Positions 42,293-50,303 are shown, numbered from the stretch's first letter. The stretch: 64,000 nucleotides of DNA from Cytobacillus sp. S13-E01 (GCF_029193815.1 NZ_JARFVC010000002.1:124001-188000), one strand, 5' to 3'. Numbers and translations: made by a program. The notes: generated from the sequence alone by a model not told the origin.

Positions 42293-43471
42293 TTAACTTT
42301 CTCCTTCAAACAATCCACTATTTTTTATTTTTGTAACTACTTTTAGTAATATTTCTTCATCTTGAACAAGAGCAATCCTTACATAACCCTCCCCTGTTTC
42401 ACCAAAGGCACTTCCAGGTGTCACCACAACGCCTGCTTTGTCTAGTAGTTCATATGTAAATGAAGTTGAAGTATAACCTTTAGGAATTTCAGCCCAAACA
42501 AACATGGATGCTTTTGGTGCTTCGACATTCCAACCGAGTTCGTTTAAACCATTAACCAAAGTGTCTCTTCTATTTTTATATGTATTCCTTAATTCGTCAC
42601 TAAATCCGCTAGAATTAGTTAGTGCTGCAATAGCCGCTTTCTGAATCGGTAAAAATACACCATAATCTAGATTGCTTTTTAGAACTTGTAATGATTGAAT
42701 AATACCCGGATTGCCTACCAAATATCCAATTCGACAGCCCGCTAAATTAAAACTTTTTGATAAAGAGTTAAATTCAACGCCAACATCCCTTGCGCCTGGA
42801 ATAGATAAAAAGCTAATTGGTTTTTCTTTCTCATAATAAAGCTCTGAATATGCAAAATCATGGACGACAATGATATTATATTTTTTTGCAAAATCAATGA
42901 CTTCCTGAAAAAACTCAACAGATGCTAACGCTGGAATTGGATTACCTGGGAAGTTAAGTATCATTAGTTTTGCTTTTTGTGCTATTTCGGTAGGGACATT
43001 TGATAAATCAGGTATAAATTCATTTTCAGCTTTTAACGGTAATGGGAAAGCTTTAGCCCCTGCCATTGCAATTGCTGTAGCATAGGCAGTATACCCTGGA
43101 TCAGGAACCAAAATGTAATCCTCAGGATTTGCAAATACCATTGGTAAGTGCACGAGTCCATCCTGAGAACCCATTAACATCAACACTTCATTAGTGGCTT
43201 GTAATGAAACATTATATCTAGTTCTATAATAACTACTTACTGCCTCTTTAAACTCATTTGTCCCTGTCAATGTATAACCATAAGCTGTTGGGTCTTTAAT
43301 ATGTTTGTTAAGTTCATCTGTTATGTATGCTGGTGGTGGTAGATCTGGGCTACCAACACTTAAATCTATTATTTCTTTCCCCTCCGCTATTTTAAGCTTT
43401 TTATACATCGACAATTCGTTAAATACACTTTCTTTAAAACCGTTCATTCTAGTAGCAACTGTAAAATTCAT
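42293..43471 (-). CDS. PLP-dependent class I/II aminotransferase (LL-diaminopimelate/aromatic type)
   Basis: The 392-residue fold-type I aminotransferase has the N-terminal IIDLSVGSPDLPPPAYI, GSQDGLVHLPMVFANPEDYI (PLP pocket), LMILNFPGNPIPALAS, VVHDFAYSELYYE, the PLP lysine in NSLSKSFNLAGCRIGY, and the carboxylate-binding Arg in GYVRIALVQDEE. Bacillaceae members of this group are often annotated as LL-diaminopimelate aminotransferase, but substrate specificity cannot be read from the sequence. The start is the ATG at 43471 with GAGGTG upstream. It is a single gene. Confidence 0.88.
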   Translation of the reverse strand: MNFTVATRMNGFKESVFNELSMYKKLKIAEGKEIIDLSVGSPDLPPPAYITDELNKHIKDPTAYGYTLTGTNEFKEAVSSYYRTRYNVSLQATNEVLMLMGSQDGLVHLPMVFANPEDYILVPDPGYTAYATAIAMAGAKAFPLPLKAENEFIPDLSNVPTEIAQKAKLMILNFPGNPIPALASVEFFQEVIDFAKKYNIIVVHDFAYSELYYEKEKPISFLSIPGARDVGVEFNSLSKSFNLAGCRIGYLVGNPGIIQSLQVLKSNLDYGVFLPIQKAAIAALTNSSGFSDELRNTYKNRRDTLVNGLNELGWNVEAPKASMFVWAEIPKGYTSTSFTYELLDKAGVVVTPGSAFGETGEGYVRIALVQDEEILLKVVTKIKNSGLFEGES

Positions 43472-43618
43472 ATGACACCTCATTAAAAATCGATTTTTTA
43501 ATTTTTAAAAATTACACTATTATGTTACTTTACCTAATTTTTGTGTCTTTGTCATGTAGAACATAATATTTACTTGCATTGTTAATCATAATTAAAACAG
43601 TATAAACGAGGTGATAAC

Positions 43619-44131
43619 GTGAGGAAAACTTTCGACATAGTTCCCTCTATCCTGATTTCAGCTTTATTATTGGCCGCCTGTGCTGGGCCAGGAGAAATTA
43701 TAAATGGGATTAAAGTAAAAAATGAAATCAACAGCTATATTGAAGAAATTAGTACATTAAACGAAGTACAAAATACCCTGCTTGCGAAATATGAGGAAAG
43801 CTTTGTACAAGAGCCTGATAATGAAAAAGCCCTTACTAATTTAAATCAAGAAATTATTCCACCCTTTCAGTCCTTTCTAGTGAATTTAAAAAATATTGAA
43901 TTGGAAACAGAAGAAGTAACAGAGTTACATTCACTTTACATTCAAGCAATGGAATTGCAGTTAGCGGTATTTATCGATTTTAAAGATTCACTTGAAGCAG
44001 ATAATGACACCTTATTTGATGAAGCTAACAATAAAGTTGATCAAGTAAATGAATTACTTGATCAACATGAAAAACGATTCCAAGCACTAGCGGTGGAGTA
44101 TAAGGTAAATCTTCAGTTTGATGGGGAATGA
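43619..44131 (+). CDS. Putative cell-wall-associated lipoprotein (YkyA-like plan)
   Basis: The 170-residue protein starts at a GTG with GAGGTGAT upstream. A type II signal ends in lipobox LLAAC (Cys21). The mature part is helical and acidic (IEEISTLNEVQNTLLAKYEE, then LNQEIIPPFQSFLVNLKNIE and KVDQVNELLDQHEKRFQAL), as in the YkyA group of coiled-coil lipoproteins, although it is shorter. It is inferred to be anchored on the outer face of the membrane. The precise function is unknown. Confidence 0.7.
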   Translation: MRKTFDIVPSILISALLLAACAGPGEIINGIKVKNEINSYIEEISTLNEVQNTLLAKYEESFVQEPDNEKALTNLNQEIIPPFQSFLVNLKNIELETEEVTELHSLYIQAMELQLAVFIDFKDSLEADNDTLFDEANNKVDQVNELLDQHEKRFQALAVEYKVNLQFDGE

Positions 44132-44328
44132 CGATTTTCTCATTCCTCTTAGTTGCTTTATCCTTCTACATGTCGTTTAGCAACGGCTTTTTGACTTGAT
44201 ATTCCTTACCAATATCAATAGAAATATACTACATTTTTCCAATACCTAGATTATTTTTCTAAAGTAGACAAGTTTTCGCACCCCTAGCGCATATATATGA
44301 CAGTAATACAAGCTTAGGGGTGATAATG

Positions 44329-44769
44329 ATGAGGTTGGTGTATATCAGGAAAAAATATGCATTCTTTTTAGTGTTAGTCTGTTTGGCTGCAGTTAGCGGT
44401 TGGTATGTTGTCGAAAGAGAATCACTACCAACTGCTAAGGGGCAAGCATTGGAGTATGAAGTAAACATGGTTACTGGTGAATTTAAAAGTAAAACAGCGG
44501 ATGGGAAAGAAATAGAAGCTTACCGCTGGGACCCTGGTACGATTTATCTACCAAAAGGACAAAATGTTAAGTTGAGTATATATGGTGTAAATGGAAATGA
44601 ACATCCATTTATCATCGAGGGTACTGATAGTAAAGGAACAGTAACGAAGGGCAAAGAAACAATCGTAAATCTCAACATTAACGAAGAAGGCGTTTACAGA
44701 TTAATCTGTTTAACACATTCAGATATTGAACAAAACGGTCCGATGATTGCTTACCTTGTTGTTGACTAA
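44329..44769 (+). CDS. Membrane-anchored cupredoxin (type I copper protein)
   Basis: The 146-residue protein has an N-terminal membrane anchor (about 8-25, KYAFFLVLVCLAAVSGWYVV) and one cupredoxin domain. The type I copper ligands are His in GNEHPFIIEG, Cys and His in RLICLTHSDIEQNGPM, and Met of the same loop. It probably carries electrons or binds copper on the outer surface. Several start codons follow GGGGTGAT; I use the ATG at 44329 for spacing. No partner oxidase gene is nearby. Confidence 0.82.
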   Translation: MRLVYIRKKYAFFLVLVCLAAVSGWYVVERESLPTAKGQALEYEVNMVTGEFKSKTADGKEIEAYRWDPGTIYLPKGQNVKLSIYGVNGNEHPFIIEGTDSKGTVTKGKETIVNLNINEEGVYRLICLTHSDIEQNGPMIAYLVVD

Positions 44770-44771
44770 AA

Positions 44772-44816
44772 AACCACAAGGCTCGGAAAATCTCCGAGCC
44801 CTGTGGTTCTTTTATT
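44772..44816. terminator. Bidirectional terminator (cupredoxin / YdjO-like)
   Basis: ACCACAaGGCTCGGA pairs with TCCGAGCCcTGTGGT (44773-44787/44793-44807), followed by TCTTTT. Confidence 0.9.
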
Positions 44817-44818
44817 AA

Positions 44819-45031
44819 CTAGCTAGACGCTTTATTAACTTGACTATGATTTGTAAGTACTTGTAGCTCTCTAGTTGATTCTACCATTTCACTTTCACAT
44901 ATTGGACAGGCAGGAATTTCAGTACTTTTAAAGTTATCTCTTAACCAACATTTACACTCATCTGAAGAACATTCCCATACTTTTGTTTCTTCTTTTATAA
45001 TTTCTTCCTCAGGTTTTCTTCCAAATGCCAT
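44819..45031 (-). CDS. Cold-inducible YdjO-like zinc-ribbon protein
   Basis: This 70-residue protein starts at the ATG at 45031 with AGGAGG upstream. Two Cys pairs form a zinc ribbon (WECSSDECKCWLRDNF and IPACPICESEMVEST), as in YdjO, the cold-inducible small protein of B. subtilis. It lies directly after the broken cold-shock gene at 45103-45291 on the same strand, a position that fits cotranscription in the ancestor. Its function is not known beyond cold induction of the family. Confidence 0.8.
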   Translation of the reverse strand: MAFGRKPEEEIIKEETKVWECSSDECKCWLRDNFKSTEIPACPICESEMVESTRELQVLTNHSQVNKASS

Positions 45032-45102
45032 AATTAATCCCTCCTGTGAATGTGTTACATATAAGCTACCCTTACAATGGGAGTGCAACTATAAATTATA
45101 TC

Positions 45103-45291
45103 TTATAATTTCACTGCATTTTCTGCTTGAGGTCCGCGATTTTCCTTCAATAAAATCAAATTGTACAAGTTGACCTTCTTCTAGAGCTTTAAAACCGTCT
45201 TTAGTTTAAATTAAAATGCACAAAAACATCACTTTCACCTTCCACTTCGATAAATCCGAAGCCTTTCTCTGTATTAAACCACAGATTTCAC
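45103..45291 (-). pseudogene. Decayed cold-shock protein (Csp) gene
   Basis: Reading the minus strand, WFNTEKGFGFIEVEGESDVF and VHF preserve RNP1 and RNP2 of a Csp. The frame then breaks: a small deletion replaces the expected FSAIQT with an early TAA. A second open stretch, DGFKALEEGQLVQFDFIEG, is shifted again by one extra A in GGAAAATCGC before RGPQAENAVKL and the TAA at 45103. The 5' end is also altered (GTGAAATCTGTGGTTTAAT). At least three lesions mean that no functional Csp is made. A GGAGG site remains upstream. Confidence 0.9.
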
Positions 45292-45585
45292 GACAATTGC
45301 CTCCAAAACTAAATGATATGTAGAGAATTCTACATTTATGAAAAAAATTCACACATTATAAAAAGTCCGGATCTGTACTCTTTATAATAGGTGAATGTCT
45401 CACAAACATATTTTAGATTATTCATTTAGTATTTATACATTAAACTATACAGATTATCAAGGAGAGTGTCAAATAACTGCTTCCATATATATCATTCTCA
45501 CACGAATACATCTTTAAAGAATTAATCTTTTACTTTTGGGAACAATGTTAAGGTATACATACTATAACCCTGAGGAGGAATGTTC

Positions 45586-46269
45586 ATGAGTTTAGAATGG
45601 TTTTCGCGAATGGAGAATGTAGTTAGAGTTAGTCTACCAGATGTTTGTGAAGGATCCCGGGATTTTGAAATATTATTTGATACCGATACAACTGAACAAC
45701 ATCCTTCTTACATTTTCTCTATTGATCTTGGGGATGAAGATGATGAATTTTGTATAATAAATTTCGATCCAATTAACCAAGAGTTTTATTCTTATCATTT
45801 TGATGATGAGGCTGAGCTGCATGCAAAGGTTCTATTTTCAAACCTAGATGAAATGTTAAGTTTTATTCATACAGCATTCCACGAGTATTTAGAGGAATTC
45901 GACGCTGAGTATGTTGAACAACTTACCGATGACGAAGAAGAAACTTTAGATGATGAAGACTTCATCAATGATGTAGAGCAAGATGATGATAACGAAGACT
46001 ATGACGACTATGAAGAGATTGAGTGGATTTCAAATGATAAGTATATCCATATTGAAGATAACAACCCTTATGACAGTATGGAACATGCTATTTCTTATAA
46101 AGTAGGTAAAATGCGTGATACTGGTGAAGGTGTATTATTGCGAAATACAATCACAAGACAAAATGGTGGTGAATCTGAAGAAAAAATTATGTTTTTCTTT
46201 AGAGAAGAAGAAGCAACATATATCGTTGGTTTAATGAATGAATATATAGCTGATACAACAAATGTTTAA
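45586..46269 (+). CDS. Highly acidic protein, paralogue of the gene at 23079
   Basis: The 227-residue protein starts at the ATG at 45586, 6 bp after an earlier ATG that lies too close to GAGGAGG. The N-terminal domain SLEWFSRMENVVRVSLPDV to FDPINQEFYSYHFDDE, the Asp/Glu-rich middle (about 108-142) and the C-terminal MRDTGEGVLLRNTITRQNG and FREEEATYIVGLMNEYI match the paralogue at 23079-23786 in order and spacing. The function is unknown. It is transcribed alone; its promoter region (45292-45585) contains no other gene. Confidence 0.75.
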   Translation: MSLEWFSRMENVVRVSLPDVCEGSRDFEILFDTDTTEQHPSYIFSIDLGDEDDEFCIINFDPINQEFYSYHFDDEAELHAKVLFSNLDEMLSFIHTAFHEYLEEFDAEYVEQLTDDEEETLDDEDFINDVEQDDDNEDYDDYEEIEWISNDKYIHIEDNNPYDSMEHAISYKVGKMRDTGEGVLLRNTITRQNGGESEEKIMFFFREEEATYIVGLMNEYIADTTNV

Positions 46270-46461
46270 TCAATATCTGTAAAATTAAGGAGCTAGCCAT
46301 AATTTTAGGTAGTTCGGTTATGAAGTAGAAAACTCAATTTAACAAGTTAAATAACCAGCCAATTTACACAATTTTTGCCAACTCAAAACGCATAGAAAAC
46401 GCAGAGGTTTTAACATTAAACCGTTCCGTTTTGAGGTACACAGGCGGAAAATTAACATTAG

Positions 46462-46500
46462 AAATGGCATACGAATCGACGTATGCCATTTTCCTTTTAT
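46462..46500 (+). terminator. Terminator-like hairpin inside the gene-free segment
   Basis: AAATGGCATACG pairs with CGTATGCCATTT (46462-46473/46480-46491), followed by TCCTTTTA. Confidence 0.7.
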
Positions 46501-46675
46501 ATAGGGATTTATAATACCTCTTATAGTAAAATAAAACCACTAATGACAAAATAAATTTAAAGGACAATGCTTATTGGACACTCAAAATTAAATGTCAATT
46601 GAGATGTCAATTCTTGCGACATTTCTAAATACATCAGAAGTCATCTCCTAAATTTAGTACCCAGTGATAATTAAA

Positions 46676-46868
46676 ATAAGAGGAGGTTTTCCGGTTAAAC
46701 TGCGTAATAAGGCTTGGTTCGGGGTATATAAGCGGAGGTTTTCCGCTTAAGCAATGCAAAATGATCCTTTTTGACGTTTTTTGTGTAAATAGTCGGAATC
46801 CTTCCGTCTATTTAAGCTATTTTAAGTGCTATTTCGTAATTAAGAGAAATTTCTCCGCTTATTTATTA
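46676..46868. repeat. Array of four degenerate palindromes TAAGCGGAgg..ttTCCGCTTA
   Basis: Units lie at about 46676-46700, 46727-46752, 46787-46813 and 46837-46866, spaced 50-60 bp. The second is the best palindrome (ATAAGCGGAGG then TTTTCCGCTTAA); the others are diverged. Such palindromes recur in Bacillus intergenic DNA. Confidence 0.65.
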
Positions 46869-46965
46869 AACGATGCTGATTCCCTCATCTCTTAAAACGT
46901 TTGTTAAAACTAATGCTAATTTTACTATTAAAACTCCATAAACCTTATAATATCAGTATAGACAA

Positions 46966-46998
46966 AAAGACGAATTCATATGCGAATTCGTCTTAAAA
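46966..46998. repeat. Palindrome GACGAATTC-N6-GAATTCGTC
   Basis: AAGACGAATTC (46968-46978) and GAATTCGTCTT (46984-46994) form a perfect 11-bp stem with A/T-rich flanks; it may terminate transcription. Confidence 0.7.
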
Positions 46999-47083
46999 AT
47001 GACCTGTTATTTTGATTTTCCACCTCTGAACCGAACTACTTACCATAAATTCAGGCTACCTTTTATCCCCTGCGTTCTTCTTG

Positions 47084-47284
47084 TTAGCTAGCAAAATAGT
47101 CTTTGTAATAGCTGCCAATTTTACCAGTATTATCAACAATAAAATAAAATTCTTCTGTTTCATTTTTTAGTTCGTATTCTTTTCCTTCAGTTAGCGCACG
47201 ATTGACCATGTACTTTTCTGCGTTGGTATGTACACATTTAACTTTTCGAATTGTTGGTTTTTCTAGCCATGATTTATGAATCAA
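47084..47284 (-). CDS. Small DUF6501-type protein
   Basis: The 66-residue protein begins IHKSWLEKPTIRKVKCVHTN and ends YFIVDNTGKIGSYYKDYF, which I recognise as the small, conserved Bacillaceae family DUF6501. It is a compact beta-rich protein without signal or membrane segment. An AGGAGG site lies before the ATG at 47284. The function is unknown. The family name is from memory and could be wrong; that it is a gene is well supported. Confidence 0.75.
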   Translation of the reverse strand: MIHKSWLEKPTIRKVKCVHTNAEKYMVNRALTEGKEYELKNETEEFYFIVDNTGKIGSYYKDYFAS

Positions 47285-47437
47285 TGTTCCTACCTCCTTT
47301 GTAATACATAAATCGATTTTAAACTATTTTCAATCTCATTGAAAGTATGTTAATTACACTATGAATGCAAAACACTTTCTATTTTGGTAAGTTTTGTTTA
47401 CAATTAAAACCAACTAGAATATAGGAGGTACAATTCT

Positions 47438-47887
47438 GTGAGTAGTAATAATACAACAATGTTAAGTCAAGAATTAGTCGATTTACTGCAAGGGGAAAAA
47501 ATTGTTTCCTTAGTAACTATGGACGCTGAAACAAATAAACCAAACCTTTCTATTGTTTCTTGGCTTGTTGCACATCAGGGTGGCAAAGTAATTAAATTTG
47601 CATTGGGTCATAAAGGAACTAGTGTTACCAATATTCAAGCAAATCCTGAGATTACTCTAGGTGTTATCGGTGCAGGTAGCTGTTATTCTATTAAAGGAAA
47701 AGCAGAAATTTCTGACGTCATTGAAAAAACGATGAAATATAGAGTGGTAACAGTGGAAGTCGAATCTGTAGAAGACATTATCTTCTATGGAGGAAAAATT
47801 ACCGCTGAACCAGAGTATGTAAAAACGTATAAAGAAGAATTAGCTAAAAAGCTAGATGCAGAAGTATATTCAATGTTAAACAAATAA
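47438..47887 (+). CDS. Pyridoxamine 5'-phosphate oxidase-like FMN-binding protein
   Basis: This 149-residue split-barrel flavin-binding protein starts at a GTG with AGGAGG upstream. Family strands are IVSLVTMDAETNKPNLSIVS, VIKFALGHKGTSVTNIQANP, ITLGVIGAGSCYSIKGKAEI and TVEVESVEDIIFYGG. Members bind FMN or related cofactors and are frequently general-stress proteins; they do not make PLP. The partner is unknown. It has its own terminator. Confidence 0.82.
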   Translation: MSSNNTTMLSQELVDLLQGEKIVSLVTMDAETNKPNLSIVSWLVAHQGGKVIKFALGHKGTSVTNIQANPEITLGVIGAGSCYSIKGKAEISDVIEKTMKYRVVTVEVESVEDIIFYGGKITAEPEYVKTYKEELAKKLDAEVYSMLNK

Positions 47888-47927
47888 CCTGGTTCTATAT
47901 GCCATAACCGGGTACAGACTGCTTTTA

Positions 47928-47968
47928 AAAAATGAGGTGACAATCGCTCTAGTGTTGCCTCATTTTTT
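47928..47968 (+). terminator. Terminator of the PNPOx-like gene
   Basis: AAATGAGGTGACAA pairs with TTG-CCTCATTT (47929-47942/47954-47965), followed by TTTT. Confidence 0.8.
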
Positions 47969-47969
47969 T

Positions 47970-48050
47970 CCCACGCTTAAGAGGCCGTACCCCCCACCTC
48001 AAAACTTGGAAAATGCGAGGAAGTTTAGGTGGGGGATAAACTGCCCCTAA
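47970..48050. repeat. Full palindromic CCCCCAC element
   Basis: The left tail CCCACGCTTAAGAGGCCGTA is followed by the hairpin CCCCCCACCTCAAAACTT / AAGTTTAGGTGGGGG and the right tail ATAAACTGCCCCTAA. It relates to 7358-7388 and 11705-11775. The outer tails are themselves partly complementary. Confidence 0.7.
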
Positions 48051-48054
48051 AAAT

Positions 48055-48330
48055 TCAATGAAAGTTTCTACAATCAAAGTTATATTTCATCCTCATAAAA
48101 TTATAGAAAAATCTCGCATCCTGGCCTTCCCTACTATGAGGGTTTATTCTAGAATGTAAACAATTTAAAAACTGTCTATCACATCTACACGAAGGTCCGT
48201 AACTGTTTATGCACCTATCATGTAATCTACAACAAGCGTCAACCCTATTAGTAGGAGCACCAGGTCCATTACACCCTGGACCACACCAATTATATCCTGG
48301 AACGCAAAATCCAAATACATTTCTTTGCAT
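48055..48330 (-). CDS. Phospholipase A2-like small Cys-rich protein
   Basis: The 91-residue protein has a calcium-loop-like YNWCGPGCNGPG (13-24) and the PLA2 active-site helix VDACCRLHDRC with the His37-Asp38 dyad. Ten Cys residues (9, 16, 20, 33, 34, 40, 48, 50, 57, 87) suggest disulphides, so it is expected to work outside the cell or on the spore, although no classical signal peptide is present. Similar short PLA2/parvovirus-VP1-type proteins exist in bacilli. Hydrolysis of phospholipid sn-2 esters is inferred, not shown. Its ATG has a GGGGG-type site upstream (AAGGGGGATAACTAG). Confidence 0.78.
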   Translation of the reverse strand: MQRNVFGFCVPGYNWCGPGCNGPGAPTNRVDACCRLHDRCINSYGPSCRCDRQFLNCLHSRINPHSREGQDARFFYNFMRMKYNFDCRNFH

Positions 48331-48432
48331 CTAGTTATCCCCCTTCCTTATGGAATTACTTTTAGGATATGTAACTACCATAGGAAAAGGTAGGGCAAAA
48401 AGCTCACAGCTAGCATTTAATGTTTAAAACAT

Positions 48433-48852
48433 CTACTTCGCTTTAACTATAATCGCTTGTGTCGTTTTTTGAGTAACACAGCCTTCAAGCTCCTTCTTAT
48501 CTAATAATCCTAACGTAATAACAGCCTCAATCTTTTTGGAATCAGGCTTTTTAATATACTCAATGCAATCATTTAGCTTTAATTTTTCTAACTTTTGTAC
48601 CGTTTTTTCATCATCAAAATTTTCACTGATTCTTATTTGTCTAGTAATTTTATACTCTCCAATAACTATTTCCCCTTTTTGATTTGCACCAACCTTCTCG
48701 TCAAAATACATATTTATACTGTTCTTTAAATCTTTCAATTCTTTATCTATTTTCTTTGCTTGTTCAGTTAGTTCACAAAACCTTCCTGCAGACTCTTCTG
48801 AAATTAATAAGTCTTTGGATTCTTTACTAGAATTTGCTTTTTCGATCAACAT
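48433..48852 (-). CDS. Hypothetical protein with coiled coil, 139 aa
   Basis: The product starts MLIEKANSSKESKDLL. A coiled-coil segment (about 20-50, CELTEQAKKIDKELKDLKNS) and a small beta domain (GEIVIGEYKITRQIRISENF, then DCIEYIKKPDSKKIEAVITL) follow. The combination resembles phage-type host-nuclease-inhibitor or Gp157-like proteins in outline, but I cannot assign a family. GGGGTG lies just before the ATG at 48852. The stretch 48853-49088 downstream of the next gene holds nothing recognisable. Confidence 0.6.
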   Translation of the reverse strand: MLIEKANSSKESKDLLISEESAGRFCELTEQAKKIDKELKDLKNSINMYFDEKVGANQKGEIVIGEYKITRQIRISENFDDEKTVQKLEKLKLNDCIEYIKKPDSKKIEAVITLGLLDKKELEGCVTQKTTQAIIVKAK

Positions 48853-49088
48853 GAACACCCCATTTATATGATTTAATTCATCATATGAGAGAAGTAAAGG
48901 AAATATACGTTCGGTATAGTGTTTTTAGCAATAAAAAAAGCTGTAAATGTTCAGAGATAAATTCTAGCCTATCTTTGCTTTCACTTGCGGCAACTAGTTA
49001 GGCAAACTCAAATTGTACAATTGCAAAATTTGATAATCGCGTATCATAAGCCTCAAAATATCCTACACTATTGGTTATTAAGAAGAGA

Positions 49089-50303
49089 CTAAACCTCCCG
49101 CAAAGGTATAGCCTCTCTCTGCATTGCAAAATGCAACAGGATCGCACTTATAATAAATAAACTACTTGTAACAAAAAAAACGGAGGATATTCCAACATAA
49201 CCTGCTAAGAAGCCCCCCATCACAGGTCCGATGACGTTTCCAAAAAACCTAAAGCTTGCATTATACCCTAATACTTCGCCTTGAATCGAAAGTGGTGCTA
49301 CTTGTCTTATGTAGGCGGTTCTACAGGGTATTAGCCCACCTACTACGGTTCCTAAAATAAATCGTAAAATGACCAATTGCCAAATATTAGTGATAAAGGC
49401 TTGTGGTAAGTAGATTAACGCAGACAGTAGTAGCAAAACCATCATCACTTTTTCGTAACCAATCCGATCTCCAAGCTTTCCCCACTGCCTTGTAAATAGC
49501 AGGTTTCCTAGCCCAGTTGCAGAAAAAGCAATCCCTGAAAGTAGTGCGATATGTGATGCACCGTTCAATTCTCCAACATAAAGGGCGAGAAGCGGTTGGA
49601 TACTGAAGTTTGCCACTTGGATAATAGTCGAAATTACCATAACCATTAGCAACATTGGTGTTGTGAAGATATAGTTAAGTACCTCTTTACCGGAATAAGT
49701 TTTCTCATTTTGCTTGTCACGGTTCATACTAATTTCTTTCACACCAACTACAACAAGAGTTGCGGCGATTGCAGTAGTTAAGGAGGTTAATAGAAATGTA
49801 TATTGAAAGCCTACTGTATCTGCAAGCATTCCTCCAATAAGTGGCCCGAACAATCCACCTGCGACATTTCCTGTTTGCAATGTACCCAAAACTTTTCCGG
49901 CAATATGTTTAGGGGTTTGTGTTGCAATTAGAGCCTGAGACATAGAGATAAAACCTGCAAAAAGCCCCATGAATAAGCGCAGGATGAAAAGCATGAAAAC
50001 TGAAGAAACATATCCCATTAAAAATACACTAATTGACAAGCCGAAACCTAAAATTATAAGAACCTTTTTCCGACCATACTTGTCACCAATTCTTCCCCAT
50101 ATTGGTGAAAATAGAAAAGCTGTGACAAAGGTGGCCCCAAATACTAACCCCGACCATTTTTGTACATAATCATTTGAGAAATTTCCAAAAGTCTCGATGT
50201 ACAGGGATAAAAAAGGAAGTATCATTGTTAAACTACCGGCAATAAAGAAATTTGCGGTCCACATAATGATTAAATTTCGTTTTGAATACTCGATGGTTGA
50301 CAC
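49089..50303 (-). CDS. MFS multidrug efflux transporter (MdtG/NorA-like)
   Basis: The 404-residue protein has twelve transmembrane helices. Motif A is GRIGDKYGRKKVLIILG between TM2 and TM3, and LGTLQTGNVAGGLFGPLIGG is the drug/H+ antiporter motif C region in TM5. The reading frame can start at GTG 50303, but that codon lies inside AAGAAGGTG. The ATC at 50294, 6 bases after GAAGGTG, would give an N-terminus (xEYSKRNLIIMWTANFF) of the usual family length. The start is therefore uncertain. The exported substrate is unknown. It is a single gene downstream of the palindromic region at 50386-50460. Confidence 0.85.
   Translation of the reverse strand: MSTIEYSKRNLIIMWTANFFIAGSLTMILPFLSLYIETFGNFSNDYVQKWSGLVFGATFVTAFLFSPIWGRIGDKYGRKKVLIILGFGLSISVFLMGYVSSVFMLFILRLFMGLFAGFISMSQALIATQTPKHIAGKVLGTLQTGNVAGGLFGPLIGGMLADTVGFQYTFLLTSLTTAIAATLVVVGVKEISMNRDKQNEKTYSGKEVLNYIFTTPMLLMVMVISTIIQVANFSIQPLLALYVGELNGASHIALLSGIAFSATGLGNLLFTRQWGKLGDRIGYEKVMMVLLLLSALIYLPQAFITNIWQLVILRFILGTVVGGLIPCRTAYIRQVAPLSIQGEVLGYNASFRFFGNVIGPVMGGFLAGYVGISSVFFVTSSLFIISAILLHFAMQREAIPLREV

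Larger units (their letters stand above)
46291..47060. mobile_element. Gene-free 0.77-kb segment bounded by imperfect inverted repeats of about 53 bp
   Basis: The left end (46291-46343) and the reverse complement of the right end (47006-47060) share TAGCC-x-ATTT-x-GGT, then GTAGTTCGGTT exactly, then GA-GT-GAAAA-TCAA-TAAC. No protein-coding gene is supported between them. The interior holds a terminator hairpin (46462-46500), an array of AAGCGGAGG/CCGCTT palindromes and a GACGAATTC palindrome. It could be a MITE-like element or two inverted copies of one dispersed repeat. No clear target duplication was found. Confidence 0.45.

Noticed and set aside
46364-46567. 67-codon minus-strand frame in the gene-free segment
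   Set aside because: It reads through a terminator hairpin, has no ribosome site and no protein-like pattern.
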